A DNA stretch of 39,812 nt from Akkermansiaceae bacterium. Its GTDB lineage: Bacteria > Verrucomicrobiota > Verrucomicrobiia > Verrucomicrobiales > Akkermansiaceae. The position numbers and the translations under genes are program-made. Location: positions 1-39,812 of the forward strand of contig JAKMGP010000303.1 of assembly GCA_022424905.1 (NCBI GenBank). Direction: 5' to 3'. Below, piece after piece: positions 26,313-34,797 of this stretch (position 1 is the stretch's first letter; each line of letters starts with the position of its first letter). The notes under the pieces are model-generated. The model did not search any database, was not told the origin of the DNA, and saw nothing but the letters and a program-made list of their open reading frames with translations.

Positions 26313-26936
26313 ATGACTTTTTGGTTACCTCGACACATCAAGATTTGCGACGCCATCTTTACCGCCATCGATTTCGAATCAGCTGGCACCGCCAAAGGAA
26401 AGACTGATTCTCCTGTGCAACTCGGGCTCGCAAGCTGGTCGGCTAAGAGAGACCTTCACGAGCCCTTTGTTTCATTCCTTCATTGCGATCAAAAAATCAC
26501 TTGGGCCGCGCAAAAAGTTCATGGCATCACCACTGACGATCTCCTGAACGCCCCAACCCTCTTGTCGCTGTGGCCCGTCCTAAAAAAACAACTAAACAAT
26601 GGCCCAATTGTTGCCCATGGCCACGGAACAGAGAAACGATTTCTTCGCGCATTCCCAGGCCACTCCTTCGGGCCTTGGATCGACACCCTCCAGCTGGCCC
26701 GAGCCGCCTGGCCTCATGAAAAATCCCACTCTCTTGGAGATCTCTGCACCTCGCTGGGACTGGACAATTTCTGCCAACATGCCCCCGGGAAATCCTGGCA
26801 TGATGCTCTTTACGATTCGCTTGCCTCGCTCGCTCTTCTCAAGCACCTTATCACCCAACAAAAACTCGCAGAACTACCTATCGAGGTTCTACTCCAACCA
26901 GACACCTCAATCTGGCACCGCTCCCGTCACCCATGA
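26313..26936 (+). CDS. DnaQ-like DEDDh 3'-5' exonuclease domain protein
   Basis: 207 aa from ATG 26313; the frame is open further upstream, but that part overlaps the divergent gene and lacks family features. Motif I is AIDFES (Asp20, Glu22). Motif II reads PIVAHGHGTEKRFL, with Glu107 where the family usually has Asp. Motif III is SWHDALYDSLA, with His163 and Asp168, the DEDDh arrangement. KVHGITTDDL is also typical. Probably a single-stranded DNA or RNA trimming enzyme, or a stand-alone proofreading-like nuclease; the exact substrate is unknown. Its stop overlaps the aroB start (ATGA). Confidence 0.85.
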   Translation: MTFWLPRHIKICDAIFTAIDFESAGTAKGKTDSPVQLGLASWSAKRDLHEPFVSFLHCDQKITWAAQKVHGITTDDLLNAPTLLSLWPVLKKQLNNGPIVAHGHGTEKRFLRAFPGHSFGPWIDTLQLARAAWPHEKSHSLGDLCTSLGLDNFCQHAPGKSWHDALYDSLASLALLKHLITQQKLAELPIEVLLQPDTSIWHRSRHP

Positions 26937-28012
26937 ACACCGTTCACGTCAACCTAGGCTCCCGATCCTACGGAATTCTCGTCGCTCCAGGTCTGCTCGC
27001 CGAATCCGCCTCGCGCATTCAAGCCGCCGGACTCACTGGGATGGCTGCGATCATCACTGACGATAATGTTGCACCACATTTTCTCGAACAGCTTGAAGCC
27101 TCGCTCCTGAAGACGGGATACACTTCCTCCTCTCACATTTTCCCCGCGGGTGAGGCCTCCAAGTCAATGGCGGTAGTTGAAAATCTGAATCGCGAACTTA
27201 TTCAGGCAGGACACAACCGATCTTCCTTCGTGATTGCTCTCGGCGGCGGAGTAACCGGTGATCTCGCTGGATTTGTCGCCTCTATTTTTTATCGCGGAAT
27301 ACCATTTGTCCAAATCCCCACTACGATCGTCTCGCAAGTCGACTCCGCCGTGGGGGGGAAAACCGGTGTCAACGCACCCGAGGGAAAGAACCTCATTGGA
27401 GCTTTTCACCAACCCCGGCTCGTTCTCACCGACCCCAACACCCTGCTCACCCTGCCAGGACGCGAATTTAGGGAAGGCTTTGCCGAGGTCATCAAACATG
27501 CCGCTATTCGTGATGAAGAAATGTTTTCCGATCTAGAAGCTCTCGACCCGATGGATCAAAATGTTCCCTCTGAGTTGATCGCTCGTAACGTCGCCATCAA
27601 AGCCCGGATAGTCGAAGAAGACGAACAAGAGACTTCTGGAACGCGCGCCCTTCTCAACTTCGGCCATACCATCGGACATGGCATTGAAGCCTCTGTTCCC
27701 TATGGCACCCTTCTTCATGGAGAAGCGATCTCGCTCGGAATTCGAGCCGCCCTCAGACTCTCGGAAAATCACGCCGGCCTCGCCCCCGATGCAAGCCAGC
27801 GTATCCTTGCTCTTCTCACTCACTACCAACTTCCGCTCAAACTTAGCAATGAAATCTCTACTGACCTTGTCATAGAAAAACTCCTGCGGGATAAAAAATT
27901 CTCCGGCGGACAAAAAACATTCGTTCTTCTCGATCGTCCCGGAAATGGAATCACTTGTAGTCGTATTCCTTTTGAGGAAATAGCCCCCACCATCGACTTC
28001 CTCCGCTCATGA
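26933..28012 (+). CDS. aroB: 3-dehydroquinate synthase
   Basis: 359 aa, normal length. AroB cyclises DAHP to 3-dehydroquinate with NAD and a divalent metal, step two of the shikimate pathway. Conserved blocks: FVIALGGGVTGDLAGFVA (NAD binding), PTTIVSQVDSAVGGKTGVN, GFAEVIKHA with the metal Glu, LLNFGHTIGHGIEA and LLHGEAISLG with the metal His residues. The start overlaps the exonuclease stop (ATGA) and the stop overlaps the next start (ATGA), so the three genes are translationally coupled. Confidence 0.97.
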   Translation: MNTVHVNLGSRSYGILVAPGLLAESASRIQAAGLTGMAAIITDDNVAPHFLEQLEASLLKTGYTSSSHIFPAGEASKSMAVVENLNRELIQAGHNRSSFVIALGGGVTGDLAGFVASIFYRGIPFVQIPTTIVSQVDSAVGGKTGVNAPEGKNLIGAFHQPRLVLTDPNTLLTLPGREFREGFAEVIKHAAIRDEEMFSDLEALDPMDQNVPSELIARNVAIKARIVEEDEQETSGTRALLNFGHTIGHGIEASVPYGTLLHGEAISLGIRAALRLSENHAGLAPDASQRILALLTHYQLPLKLSNEISTDLVIEKLLRDKKFSGGQKTFVLLDRPGNGITCSRIPFEEIAPTIDFLRS

Positions 28013-28626
28013 AAATTCTAGTCCATACTGGCGGCGTCTTCCAAACCAATGGCTATATCCTTGCAGAGGATAATGGCACTTGTATCGTCATTGATGCACC
28101 AGCCGAAATTGCTGATTTCTTGGATCAAAGCTCCCTCCGAGCTACCCACCTTCTACTAACTCACCAACACCTCGATCATATTGAAGATGCCGCTAAACTG
28201 AGAACACAGGGGGCCAAAGTGGTCGCATTCCAGAACTACGCTCCAGAAATCATCATGGAGAAGCGGCTTCAGGAAATGGGTCTACCCGTCGAAGCATCAC
28301 CCTTTGAAGTCGATGAAGTGATTGGAGACAGTCCCACCCTTATAATCGGTGACTACCGCTTTGAGATTCATCATGTTCCCGGCCACTCGCCCGACTCAAT
28401 CTCCTTTCATCTCAGCTCGGAATCCTTGCTTTTTGCCGGAGATTCCTTGTTTAATGGGAGCATTGGACGGACCGATCTTCCTGGAGGGAATCACAAGCAA
28501 CTCCTCGACTCCATCCGCCAGAAACTCTATTCTCTCCCCGACGAAACGGCAGTTTTTCCCGGACATGGTCCACGGACCAGCATTGGCGAGGAAAAGCAAA
28601 CTAATCCATTTTGCCCTAACACCTAG
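28009..28626 (+). CDS. MBL-fold metallo-hydrolase (glyoxalase II-like)
   Basis: 205 aa. The metal motif THQHLDH (His52, His54, Asp56, His57) follows the first beta sheet, with HHVPGHSPDS, LLFAGDSLF and FPGHGP supplying further ligands. This is the short glyoxalase-II-like subgroup, cytoplasmic, acting on thioesters such as S-lactoylglutathione analogues; the exact substrate is not known. The ATG overlaps the aroB stop by 4 bases. The C-terminus ends in TNPFCPNT; the NPF motif is common in this subgroup. Confidence 0.9.
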   Translation: MKILVHTGGVFQTNGYILAEDNGTCIVIDAPAEIADFLDQSSLRATHLLLTHQHLDHIEDAAKLRTQGAKVVAFQNYAPEIIMEKRLQEMGLPVEASPFEVDEVIGDSPTLIIGDYRFEIHHVPGHSPDSISFHLSSESLLFAGDSLFNGSIGRTDLPGGNHKQLLDSIRQKLYSLPDETAVFPGHGPRTSIGEEKQTNPFCPNT

Positions 28627-28638
28627 ACGATCCTTAGC

Positions 28639-29211
28639 ATGACCCGCCGCCTCACCCTAACCCTGCTGGCCTGCGTATTCGCCGCTCCTAGCGCCGCTGC
28701 AATGGGGAAACGTCCCGAAAAAAACATTCTCAGCTTTCACCTACAGGGACACCAATCAGATGGGCCTAAGATGGTTTTCCCCCTACCGATGGGAAACAAA
28801 AAGCGTTTTTTCAGAAAGAGCCCAGTCACTTTCAATAAGGAAATCGTTTCACTTAAGCACTTCATCACCGAAGATGGAACTTACGGGGCAACTTTCTCTT
28901 TTAACAAGGCTGCGGCCGGGCGAATCGCCGCCATCACTACCAGTAACCAAGATAAATGGCTCGTCGCCATGCTAAACGGGCGCCCCGTGGACGCCGTCTA
29001 TATCGACAAACCTGTTGGTGACGGAAGGCTCGTCATCTGGCGCGGAATCAAGCAGGTCGAAATCATCCGATTTGAATACGCCATGCCCCTCACCGGAGAA
29101 ACAAGCAAGCAGTGGAAAGAGAGAATCAAAGGTCACGAAAGACAACGCAAAGCCGCTCAAAAAGAAGCACAAGAAGCACAAAACGAACGGAACCGCCGCC
29201 GAAACAACTAA
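28639..29211 (+). CDS. Secreted protein with SecD P1-head-like domain
   Basis: 190 aa. A signal peptide, MTRRLTLTLLACVFAAPSAA, is followed at residues about 28-150 by a region resembling the periplasmic P1 head subdomain of SecD: the pattern AITTSNQDKWLVAMLNGRPVDAVYIDKP, quoted here only as its order of residues, parallels the SecD strand-helix block ending in a GxxvsAPvI-type motif. Residues 155-190 form a strongly charged Lys/Glu/Arg coiled-coil-like tail. It lies 12 bases after the MBL gene and 2 bases before the M23 peptidase gene. The function is unknown, and the fold assignment is from pattern only. Confidence 0.65.
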   Translation: MTRRLTLTLLACVFAAPSAAAMGKRPEKNILSFHLQGHQSDGPKMVFPLPMGNKKRFFRKSPVTFNKEIVSLKHFITEDGTYGATFSFNKAAAGRIAAITTSNQDKWLVAMLNGRPVDAVYIDKPVGDGRLVIWRGIKQVEIIRFEYAMPLTGETSKQWKERIKGHERQRKAAQKEAQEAQNERNRRRNN

Positions 29212-29213
29212 CG

Positions 29214-30230
29214 ATGAAATTTCTCGGGATTCTTCTACTCCTCCCTCTGGCTCTCACAGCAGCCGAACCGCTCAAGCTCGTTCTTCCCACTGATAACCGG
29301 GCCATCTTCGATGGGAAGCCCGAGGATTTCTACATGTATGTCCTCAGATATTCAGGAACCAAAGCATCTCAACACTGGACTGCTGGCCAATACGGATTTG
29401 TTCGCACGATTATTGACACTGAAAAAGAGGGCCCGATCGCTACAAAGTTTCACGAAGGGCTCGATATCAAACCAACGAAACGGGATCGCAGCGGAAACCC
29501 CCTTGATGAGGTTCGGTCTATTGCAGATGGTGAGGTGGTTTACATCAATAACAGCGCAGGTGGAAGCACCTACGGTAGATATGTCGTCATTAAACACGAC
29601 TGGAACTGCGGCCCCTTTTATAGCCTTTATGCTCACCTCTCACGGGTTAGCGCAAAGGTCGGTGACAAAGTCATCGGCGGAACTCCCATCGCTATCATGG
29701 GCTATAGCGGAACCGGCATCAGCCGAACCCGAGCCCACCTCCACCTAGAACTCTGCATGCTCTCGACCAAAAACTTCACCGATTGGATCGGGACAAAGGC
29801 ACCCCACGGAATCTACGATGGGCGGAACCTCATAGGTGTTGATCTTGCCTCCCTTTTTCTGGCAGCAAAAGAGAGTGACAAGGTGACGTTGCCTAAGTTT
29901 CTTGAGAGTGCTTCGCCCTACTTTAAAGTCGCGATCCCTCGAAAAGACGAGTTGGAAATCACCAAACGCTATCCTTGGCTAAAAAAAGGAGATCATAGTT
30001 CTGATAGTCCGTCTTTAGAAATTTCGTTTACCGATTCGGGCATTCCACTTTCTGTTGTTCCGAGCCACCGTAAAGTCACAAAGGCCACGATCACTTTTGT
30101 CCGCACTACCCGCTCAAAGCACGAATTTTACACGAGGGGACGTCTGACCGGGATCGGCCGTAAGGCCACCCTCACACGTAACGGACGTAAATTTGTTGCG
30201 CTATTCACAAACGAATACACGAAGCCATAA
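29214..30230 (+). CDS. M23-family (LytM-like) metallopeptidase
   Basis: 338 aa. The ATG at 29214 opens a signal peptide (MKFLGILLLLPLALTAA); the frame extends upstream into the previous gene with no sense. The M23 domain spans about 75-185: FHEGLDI supplies the zinc ligands His80 and Asp84, SLYAHLS the His at about 141, and AHLHLEL the last pair (about 175-177). GEVVYI and YGRYVVIKH are typical strands. It should cleave peptide cross-links in peptidoglycan in the periplasm or regulate amidases. About 150 residues after the domain are unassigned. It begins 2 bases after the SecD-P1-like gene, so the two may work together. Confidence 0.9.
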   Translation: MKFLGILLLLPLALTAAEPLKLVLPTDNRAIFDGKPEDFYMYVLRYSGTKASQHWTAGQYGFVRTIIDTEKEGPIATKFHEGLDIKPTKRDRSGNPLDEVRSIADGEVVYINNSAGGSTYGRYVVIKHDWNCGPFYSLYAHLSRVSAKVGDKVIGGTPIAIMGYSGTGISRTRAHLHLELCMLSTKNFTDWIGTKAPHGIYDGRNLIGVDLASLFLAAKESDKVTLPKFLESASPYFKVAIPRKDELEITKRYPWLKKGDHSSDSPSLEISFTDSGIPLSVVPSHRKVTKATITFVRTTRSKHEFYTRGRLTGIGRKATLTRNGRKFVALFTNEYTKP

Positions 30231-30254
30231 TTCAGATCCACTACCGAAAAACTG

Positions 30255-30713
30255 ATGACTCCTGAAGAAAAGCTAGCCTCACTTGGCCTCAAACTCCCCG
30301 ATGTCGCTACGCCACTAGGCTCATACCTTAATGCCAGCCGGTCCGGAAACCTCCTGCATATCTCGGGAGGACTCCCGATCATGGGGGACGAAAAATATCT
30401 GGGGAAAGTACCAACCCAATGCAGTGTCGAAGAAGCTAATAAGGCAGCCCGCTTGGCCGTCATCACGCGCCTCGCCGTTATTAAATCAGAACTTGGTTCA
30501 ATCAATCAAGTCGCACGTATTGTGTCGGTCTCAGGCTTTGTGAACGCTGCTCCCGATTTCACTGACCACCCTCAGGTTGTCAATGGAGCGTCGGATCTCC
30601 TTGTCGAAATCTTCGGTGAAATCGGAAAGCATTCCCGCACTGCGGTTGGATGTTCCTCTTTACCCCTTGGCGTAGCCGTTGAAGTCAGTCTTATTGTTGA
30701 GGTGAAACCCTGA
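30255..30713 (+). CDS. RidA-family protein
   Basis: 152 aa. RidA/YjgF proteins hydrolyse reactive enamines and imines made by PLP enzymes; this longer subgroup of about 150 residues is less well studied. Family blocks include LLHISGGLPIMGDEKY, AARLAVITRLAVIKSELGSI near the centre, VNGASDLLVEIFGE, and the C-terminal RTAVGCSSLPLGVAVEVSLIVEV. A clear Arg is present in the SRTAVG-like segment expected to bind carboxylate substrates. mnmH follows after 5 bases. Confidence 0.9.
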   Translation: MTPEEKLASLGLKLPDVATPLGSYLNASRSGNLLHISGGLPIMGDEKYLGKVPTQCSVEEANKAARLAVITRLAVIKSELGSINQVARIVSVSGFVNAAPDFTDHPQVVNGASDLLVEIFGEIGKHSRTAVGCSSLPLGVAVEVSLIVEVKP

Positions 30714-30718
30714 ATTTC

Positions 30719-31777
30719 ATGGAACTTCCCGAGCGTGTGACCCTTCCATTTTCCCTCGAGGAGTTCCCTGAAATTATTGACGTTCGCTCGCCTGCTGAAT
30801 TCGAGATCGACCACATCCCTGGCGCCATTAATTTGCCAGTTTTGGACGATCAAGAGCGTCATGAAGTCGGACTCCTTCATGCTCAAAATCCCTATAAAGC
30901 ACGGAGACTTGGTGCGACCTTGATCACAAAGAACATCCACCGCCACCTCGACGGGACCCTAAAGGATAATCCTAACTCATTCGCTCCGCTCGTTTATTGC
31001 TGGCGTGGCAATCTGCGATCCAACTCAATGGCCCTCATTTTTAGAGCCATTGGTTGGAGATCCCGAGTTCTAACCGGAGGCTATCAGGCTTGGCGCAAAT
31101 TCCTGAGCGCGGACCTTGATCCACTGATCGGCGCAAGCAAGCCAAGATTGATCATTCTGGGCGGACTGACTGGCTGCGGAAAAACCCGCTTACTTCATGA
31201 ACTAAATCGCCAAGGAGCTCAGATTCTCGATCTTGAAGGACTTGCAAACCACAAAGGATCAATTTTAGGCAACGCTCCCGACAGTCCGCAACCGGGTCAG
31301 AAGTGCTTTGAATCCCGACTTTGGGAAGCATTTAAGAAGTTTGATCCAAACAAACCCGTATTTACTGAAGCCGAGTCCAATCGAATTGGTCGCCTACAGT
31401 GTCCGCCACCTTTATGGAAACGCCTCGGGGAAGGGAAAGTGGTATTGGTTGATCTCCCCCTACCAGAGCGAGGCAAATTACTCGCGCTCGAATACGAGCA
31501 TTTCATCTCAAATCCCCAGTCACTCAAGGACACCTTGGATGGCTTACGGAGGCTACGAGGTCACGAACAAGTCGACGAATGGCATCGTCAAATTGACGCC
31601 TGTGATTGGCCCACCTTCCTTGAGTCAATTCTTTTGAAGCACTACGACCTTTGTTACCGGCGACCTGGGTCCGAAGATTCTATTTATTCCGAACCCATTG
31701 CCACTCTCTCAGTCACTAGCGCTAGCGACAGCGATTATGAAAAGGCGGCGGCTGACCTGATTTCTAAGCACTCGTGA
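30719..31777 (+). CDS. mnmH: tRNA 2-selenouridine synthase
   Basis: 352 aa. MnmH (SelU/YbbB) replaces sulfur by selenium in the wobble 2-thiouridine of some tRNAs, using selenophosphate, through a geranylated intermediate. The N-terminal rhodanese domain shows EIIDVRSPAEFEIDHIPGA and the catalytic Cys94 in VYCWRGNLRS. A P-loop, GLTGCGKT (149-156), follows in the C-terminal domain. RRLGATLITKNIHRHL matches the conserved linker region. The presence of this gene implies a selenophosphate synthetase in the genome, which fits the candidate selenoprotein at 11787. The TatD gene starts inside its stop codon (GTGA). Confidence 0.93.
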   Translation: MELPERVTLPFSLEEFPEIIDVRSPAEFEIDHIPGAINLPVLDDQERHEVGLLHAQNPYKARRLGATLITKNIHRHLDGTLKDNPNSFAPLVYCWRGNLRSNSMALIFRAIGWRSRVLTGGYQAWRKFLSADLDPLIGASKPRLIILGGLTGCGKTRLLHELNRQGAQILDLEGLANHKGSILGNAPDSPQPGQKCFESRLWEAFKKFDPNKPVFTEAESNRIGRLQCPPPLWKRLGEGKVVLVDLPLPERGKLLALEYEHFISNPQSLKDTLDGLRRLRGHEQVDEWHRQIDACDWPTFLESILLKHYDLCYRRPGSEDSIYSEPIATLSVTSASDSDYEKAAADLISKHS

Positions 31778-32538
31778 TTGACGTCCACAATCACCTGCAA
31801 GATCAACGATTTCTCGGTAGGCAAAGCGAGATCATCAAGACCATGAAAGAGGTCGGTATCACTGGCTGTGTCGTGACGGGAACATCGGAAGCCGATTGGC
31901 CGGAAGTCGCCCGACTGGCTGATAAATTCCCGGATTTTATCCGCCCTGCCTTTGGGCTTCATCCTTGGAAGATCAACTCCCGCTCATCGGGTTGGCTAGC
32001 AACTCTAAAAAACTATCTCATTCGATTTCCCCATGCCACGCTCGGCGAGTGTGGCCTCGATCGCTGGATGAAATCTCCAAAACTTCCAGATCAGCACCAA
32101 ATCTTCCGGGACCAAATGAACCTTGCTCTCTCCCTAAATCGTCCGACCACCATCCACTGTCTTAAAGCCTGGGGTCCTCTGATGTCCGAACTTAGGGATT
32201 TCCCACGACTCCCCCGCTTTCTTCTCCACTCATTTGGCGGGTCACTAGAAATAGGGAAAGAAGCCGCTCGGATGGGCGCTTACTTTTCGTTTTCGGGATA
32301 CTTTCTTCAAACCAGAAAAGCTAAGACCCGCGAAATCTTTAGTCGCCTCCCAATTGAGCGGATCCTTGTTGAAACCGACGCTCCTGAGATGGCGCTACCC
32401 AATCCAAAGTTCCGCTTTAACGATCTCAATCATCCTGCAAATCTTGCGTTTATCTCTCACGAACTTGCGGAAATTTGCGATACCGAACCAGAAACGTTCA
32501 CCGCAAACACATATGCCTTTTGGGAGGGCGATAAATAG
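31774..32538 (+). CDS. TatD-family metal-dependent hydrolase
   Basis: 254 aa, GTG start overlapping the mnmH stop. TatD proteins are DNases with a TIM barrel and metals bound by His/Asp/Glu. Visible ligands: IDVHNHLQD (His5, His7), LGECGLDRW (Glu), TIHCLKAWGP (His), LLHSFGGS (His) and VETDAPEM (Asp). FAFGLHPWK-like text (GLHPWKI) is also typical. The last gene of the eight-gene plus-strand run; a hairpin follows at 32551. Its DNA substrate role is inferred from the family. Confidence 0.92.
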   Translation: MIDVHNHLQDQRFLGRQSEIIKTMKEVGITGCVVTGTSEADWPEVARLADKFPDFIRPAFGLHPWKINSRSSGWLATLKNYLIRFPHATLGECGLDRWMKSPKLPDQHQIFRDQMNLALSLNRPTTIHCLKAWGPLMSELRDFPRLPRFLLHSFGGSLEIGKEAARMGAYFSFSGYFLQTRKAKTREIFSRLPIERILVETDAPEMALPNPKFRFNDLNHPANLAFISHELAEICDTEPETFTANTYAFWEGDK

Positions 32539-32550
32539 ATTCACCAGCCT

Positions 32551-32578
32551 AAAAAAGGGCACGGTTTCCCGTGCCCTT
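32551..32578 (-). terminator. Terminator of the minus-strand aminotransferase gene
   Basis: AAGGGCACGG (32555-32564) pairs perfectly with CCGTGCCCTT (32569-32578) around a TTTC loop. On the minus strand the stem runs into TTTTTT, a U tract, so it ends transcripts of the aminotransferase gene best; it may also stop the converging TatD operon, though no T run follows on the plus strand. Confidence 0.82.
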
Positions 32579-32606
32579 CGAAATCTAAACCTTACGCCTA
32601 TCTTCC

Positions 32607-33779
32607 TTAGTGAGACCGGCAAAACTCCTCGAAACGACCAATTCCCTCATTAAGAACATCTAGGGTGGTGCAATAACTAATACGAACACCCATGTCGTGA
32701 CCAAAAGCCACGCCAGGAACCGCCGCCACTTTGTAGCGCGTCAGAAGCTTATCACAAAGGTTGACCGACTTGAGGCCGAGGCCAGCGCAATTCACAAAGA
32801 AGTAAAATGCTCCCTTCGGCTCAACGACACTGACATTCGGAATCGCTTTGAGGCGGGCCAACATAAATTGGCGACGCACGTCATACTCACCCCGTAGGTT
32901 ATCGATAAACGGAGCTGAGGCTTCGTCCGTGAGCGCTGCAAGTGCTCCATATTGAGCAAAGCTCGTCGCATTCGAACTGGTGTGCCCCTGGATCGTCGAG
33001 AGTGCTTTCGCAATAGCTTCGGGAGCAGCGGTATAACCGACACGCCAACCGGTCATTGAGTGTGACTTGGAAAATCCATTGACGGTAATAGTCAGGTTGT
33101 AGGCATCTTCGTTGACCGAAGCTACGCTAACGTGCTTCTCTTCCCCATAGACGAGGTGCTCGTAGATTTCGTCAGCAAGAATTATAATATCCTCGTATGA
33201 GGCGACTTCGACAATCCCCTCAATCTCCTCGCGGCTATACACCGAACCTGTAGGATTACCCGGAGTATTCAGCACGATCATCTTGGTACGAGGAGACATC
33301 GCTTCTTCGAACTCCTCCGCCGTAATTTTCCACTTGTTACTTTCCTTGGTCTCTACCATCACCGGAACGCCACCAGCTAGTTTCACCATCTCGGGGTAGC
33401 TCACCCAGTATGGGGAAGGAATAATCACCTCATCTCCTTCTTCAACAACGGCAAGGATCGCGTTGAAACAGGCCTGCTTTGCACCTGACGTGACACAAAT
33501 TTGGCTTGGGTCGTAGTCAACGTTATTTTGAGTCTTTAGCTTGGTTGAGAGAGCCTCACGCAGCTCAGGAATCCCTGCAGCGGGAGTGTATTTCGTCTTA
33601 CCTTCCGCTAGGGCAGTGTAAGCCGCCTGTTTGATAAAATCAGGGGTGTCACAGTCCGGCTCGCCGCCGGCAAGCCCATAAATTTCTTCACCTGCGGCTC
33701 GGAGTGCCTTGGCCTGATTGGTAACGGAGAGGGTCAGCGAGGGAGTCACTGAGGTTACGCGATTTGAGAGACTTTCCAT
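32607..33779 (-). CDS. Pyridoxal-phosphate aminotransferase (aspartate aminotransferase type)
   Basis: 390 aa. Class I aminotransferase fold: YGLAGGEPDCDTPDF binds substrate, VTSGAKQACFNAILA the cofactor, LNTPGNPTGSVYS contains the conserved Asn, ILADEIYEHLVY the Asp and Tyr, NGFSKSHSMTGWRVGY the Schiff-base Lys, and the C-terminal GVRISYC the Arg that binds the alpha-carboxylate. This best fits the gamma-subgroup of aspartate/prephenate aminotransferases; whether it also uses prephenate cannot be decided. I start at ATG 33779 because MESLSNRVTSVTPS is the normal family N-terminus. It is the last minus-strand gene before the terminator at 32551. Confidence 0.92.
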   Translation of the reverse strand: MESLSNRVTSVTPSLTLSVTNQAKALRAAGEEIYGLAGGEPDCDTPDFIKQAAYTALAEGKTKYTPAAGIPELREALSTKLKTQNNVDYDPSQICVTSGAKQACFNAILAVVEEGDEVIIPSPYWVSYPEMVKLAGGVPVMVETKESNKWKITAEEFEEAMSPRTKMIVLNTPGNPTGSVYSREEIEGIVEVASYEDIIILADEIYEHLVYGEEKHVSVASVNEDAYNLTITVNGFSKSHSMTGWRVGYTAAPEAIAKALSTIQGHTSSNATSFAQYGALAALTDEASAPFIDNLRGEYDVRRQFMLARLKAIPNVSVVEPKGAFYFFVNCAGLGLKSVNLCDKLLTRYKVAAVPGVAFGHDMGVRISYCTTLDVLNEGIGRFEEFCRSH

Positions 33780-33947
33780 GATGTTGTTTAGATAAGTAAT
33801 ACCCCAAAACCGGGAAAAAACATCTATGGTAGCGATCGCCGCGTTTCTCCCCGAGGAGCGGGTGATTTCTGCACCTGAGGAGTCGTCCTTGCAAGGCAAA
33901 TGAGTTTTGTCCGTGGATTTTTTTTGTGACTCTGTCGTTCAAGCCCA

Positions 33948-34766
33948 TCACGGAGCATCGAAACTCGCAGTCATCCACTTCCCGATCTTTTTATTCGAGA
34001 CCAGCTGGAATCCACATTCCTCGGCTTTGTCCAAAACCTCCTGCCATTGCTCGGCAAGGATTCCTGATAAAATCAGTCGCCCTTTACTTTCGATCCATTT
34101 TGACATCAAAGGAAGGGCCCCGACGAGGACTGTCGAAAATAAATTGGCTGCCACTACCTCGAATCTTTGGGAATTCTCCCACTCGAAAACATCAGATTCA
34201 AAGATCTCAATACCAGTGATTTGGTTTCGCTCTATGTTATGAGCCGCCACCTCAACAGCCTTGGCGTCGAAATCAAACGCCTTGACCTTCCCGGCTCCCA
34301 AAAGCTTACCAGCAATTGCCAAAACTCCACTCCCGGTTCCTAGATCCAAAAAGCTCCAGCCAGAAGGAACACTCTCCGAATGGTCAACCAACAATCTCAA
34401 GCAGGTCGCAGTAGTCGGATGATCGCCGGTGCCAAAAGCCATCTCCGGGGGAACCACAATGACTTTTTTGTCAGGATAGGTTCCCTCCACCACCTCAACC
34501 TGTGAAATGATGAGACGATCTCGAATCATCAAGGGCTCCGCCTTAGGAGCACTCATCGCCACCCAATTCCGTGATTTTAACTCACGGACCGTTCCTCCGA
34601 ATTGCTCCTGGATCTCAAGCGCTCCTTCCTCAGTCTCGCAATAGACCTCGACCCGAACCGACTTACCACCCTTGATGCCACTGATGACCGAGTTTGGATT
34701 CCCGTAAAACCTTTCCTCCCATGCGTCTACCCATTTCACGGCAGACAATTTCGACCAAACCCACAT
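33948..34766 (-). CDS. prmA: Ribosomal protein L11 methyltransferase-like protein
   Basis: 272 aa. PrmA trimethylates ribosomal protein L11 with S-adenosylmethionine. The signature PPEMAFGTGDHPTTATCLRLL is nearly the family consensus (PPGMAFGTGxHPTT), followed by the SAM motif FLDLGTGSGVLAIAGKLLGA, the acidic ribose-binding strand KAFDFDAKAV, and VAANLFSTVL where the family has an AN-I/L-x-x-x-x-L motif. The N-terminal 100 residues correspond to the L11-binding domain but are poorly conserved. A relaxed protein substrate is possible. Confidence 0.88.
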   Translation of the reverse strand: MWVWSKLSAVKWVDAWEERFYGNPNSVISGIKGGKSVRVEVYCETEEGALEIQEQFGGTVRELKSRNWVAMSAPKAEPLMIRDRLIISQVEVVEGTYPDKKVIVVPPEMAFGTGDHPTTATCLRLLVDHSESVPSGWSFLDLGTGSGVLAIAGKLLGAGKVKAFDFDAKAVEVAAHNIERNQITGIEIFESDVFEWENSQRFEVVAANLFSTVLVGALPLMSKWIESKGRLILSGILAEQWQEVLDKAEECGFQLVSNKKIGKWMTASFDAP

Positions 34767-34797
34767 TATATGAAGTTAATAAGACTGACCGAGGACA

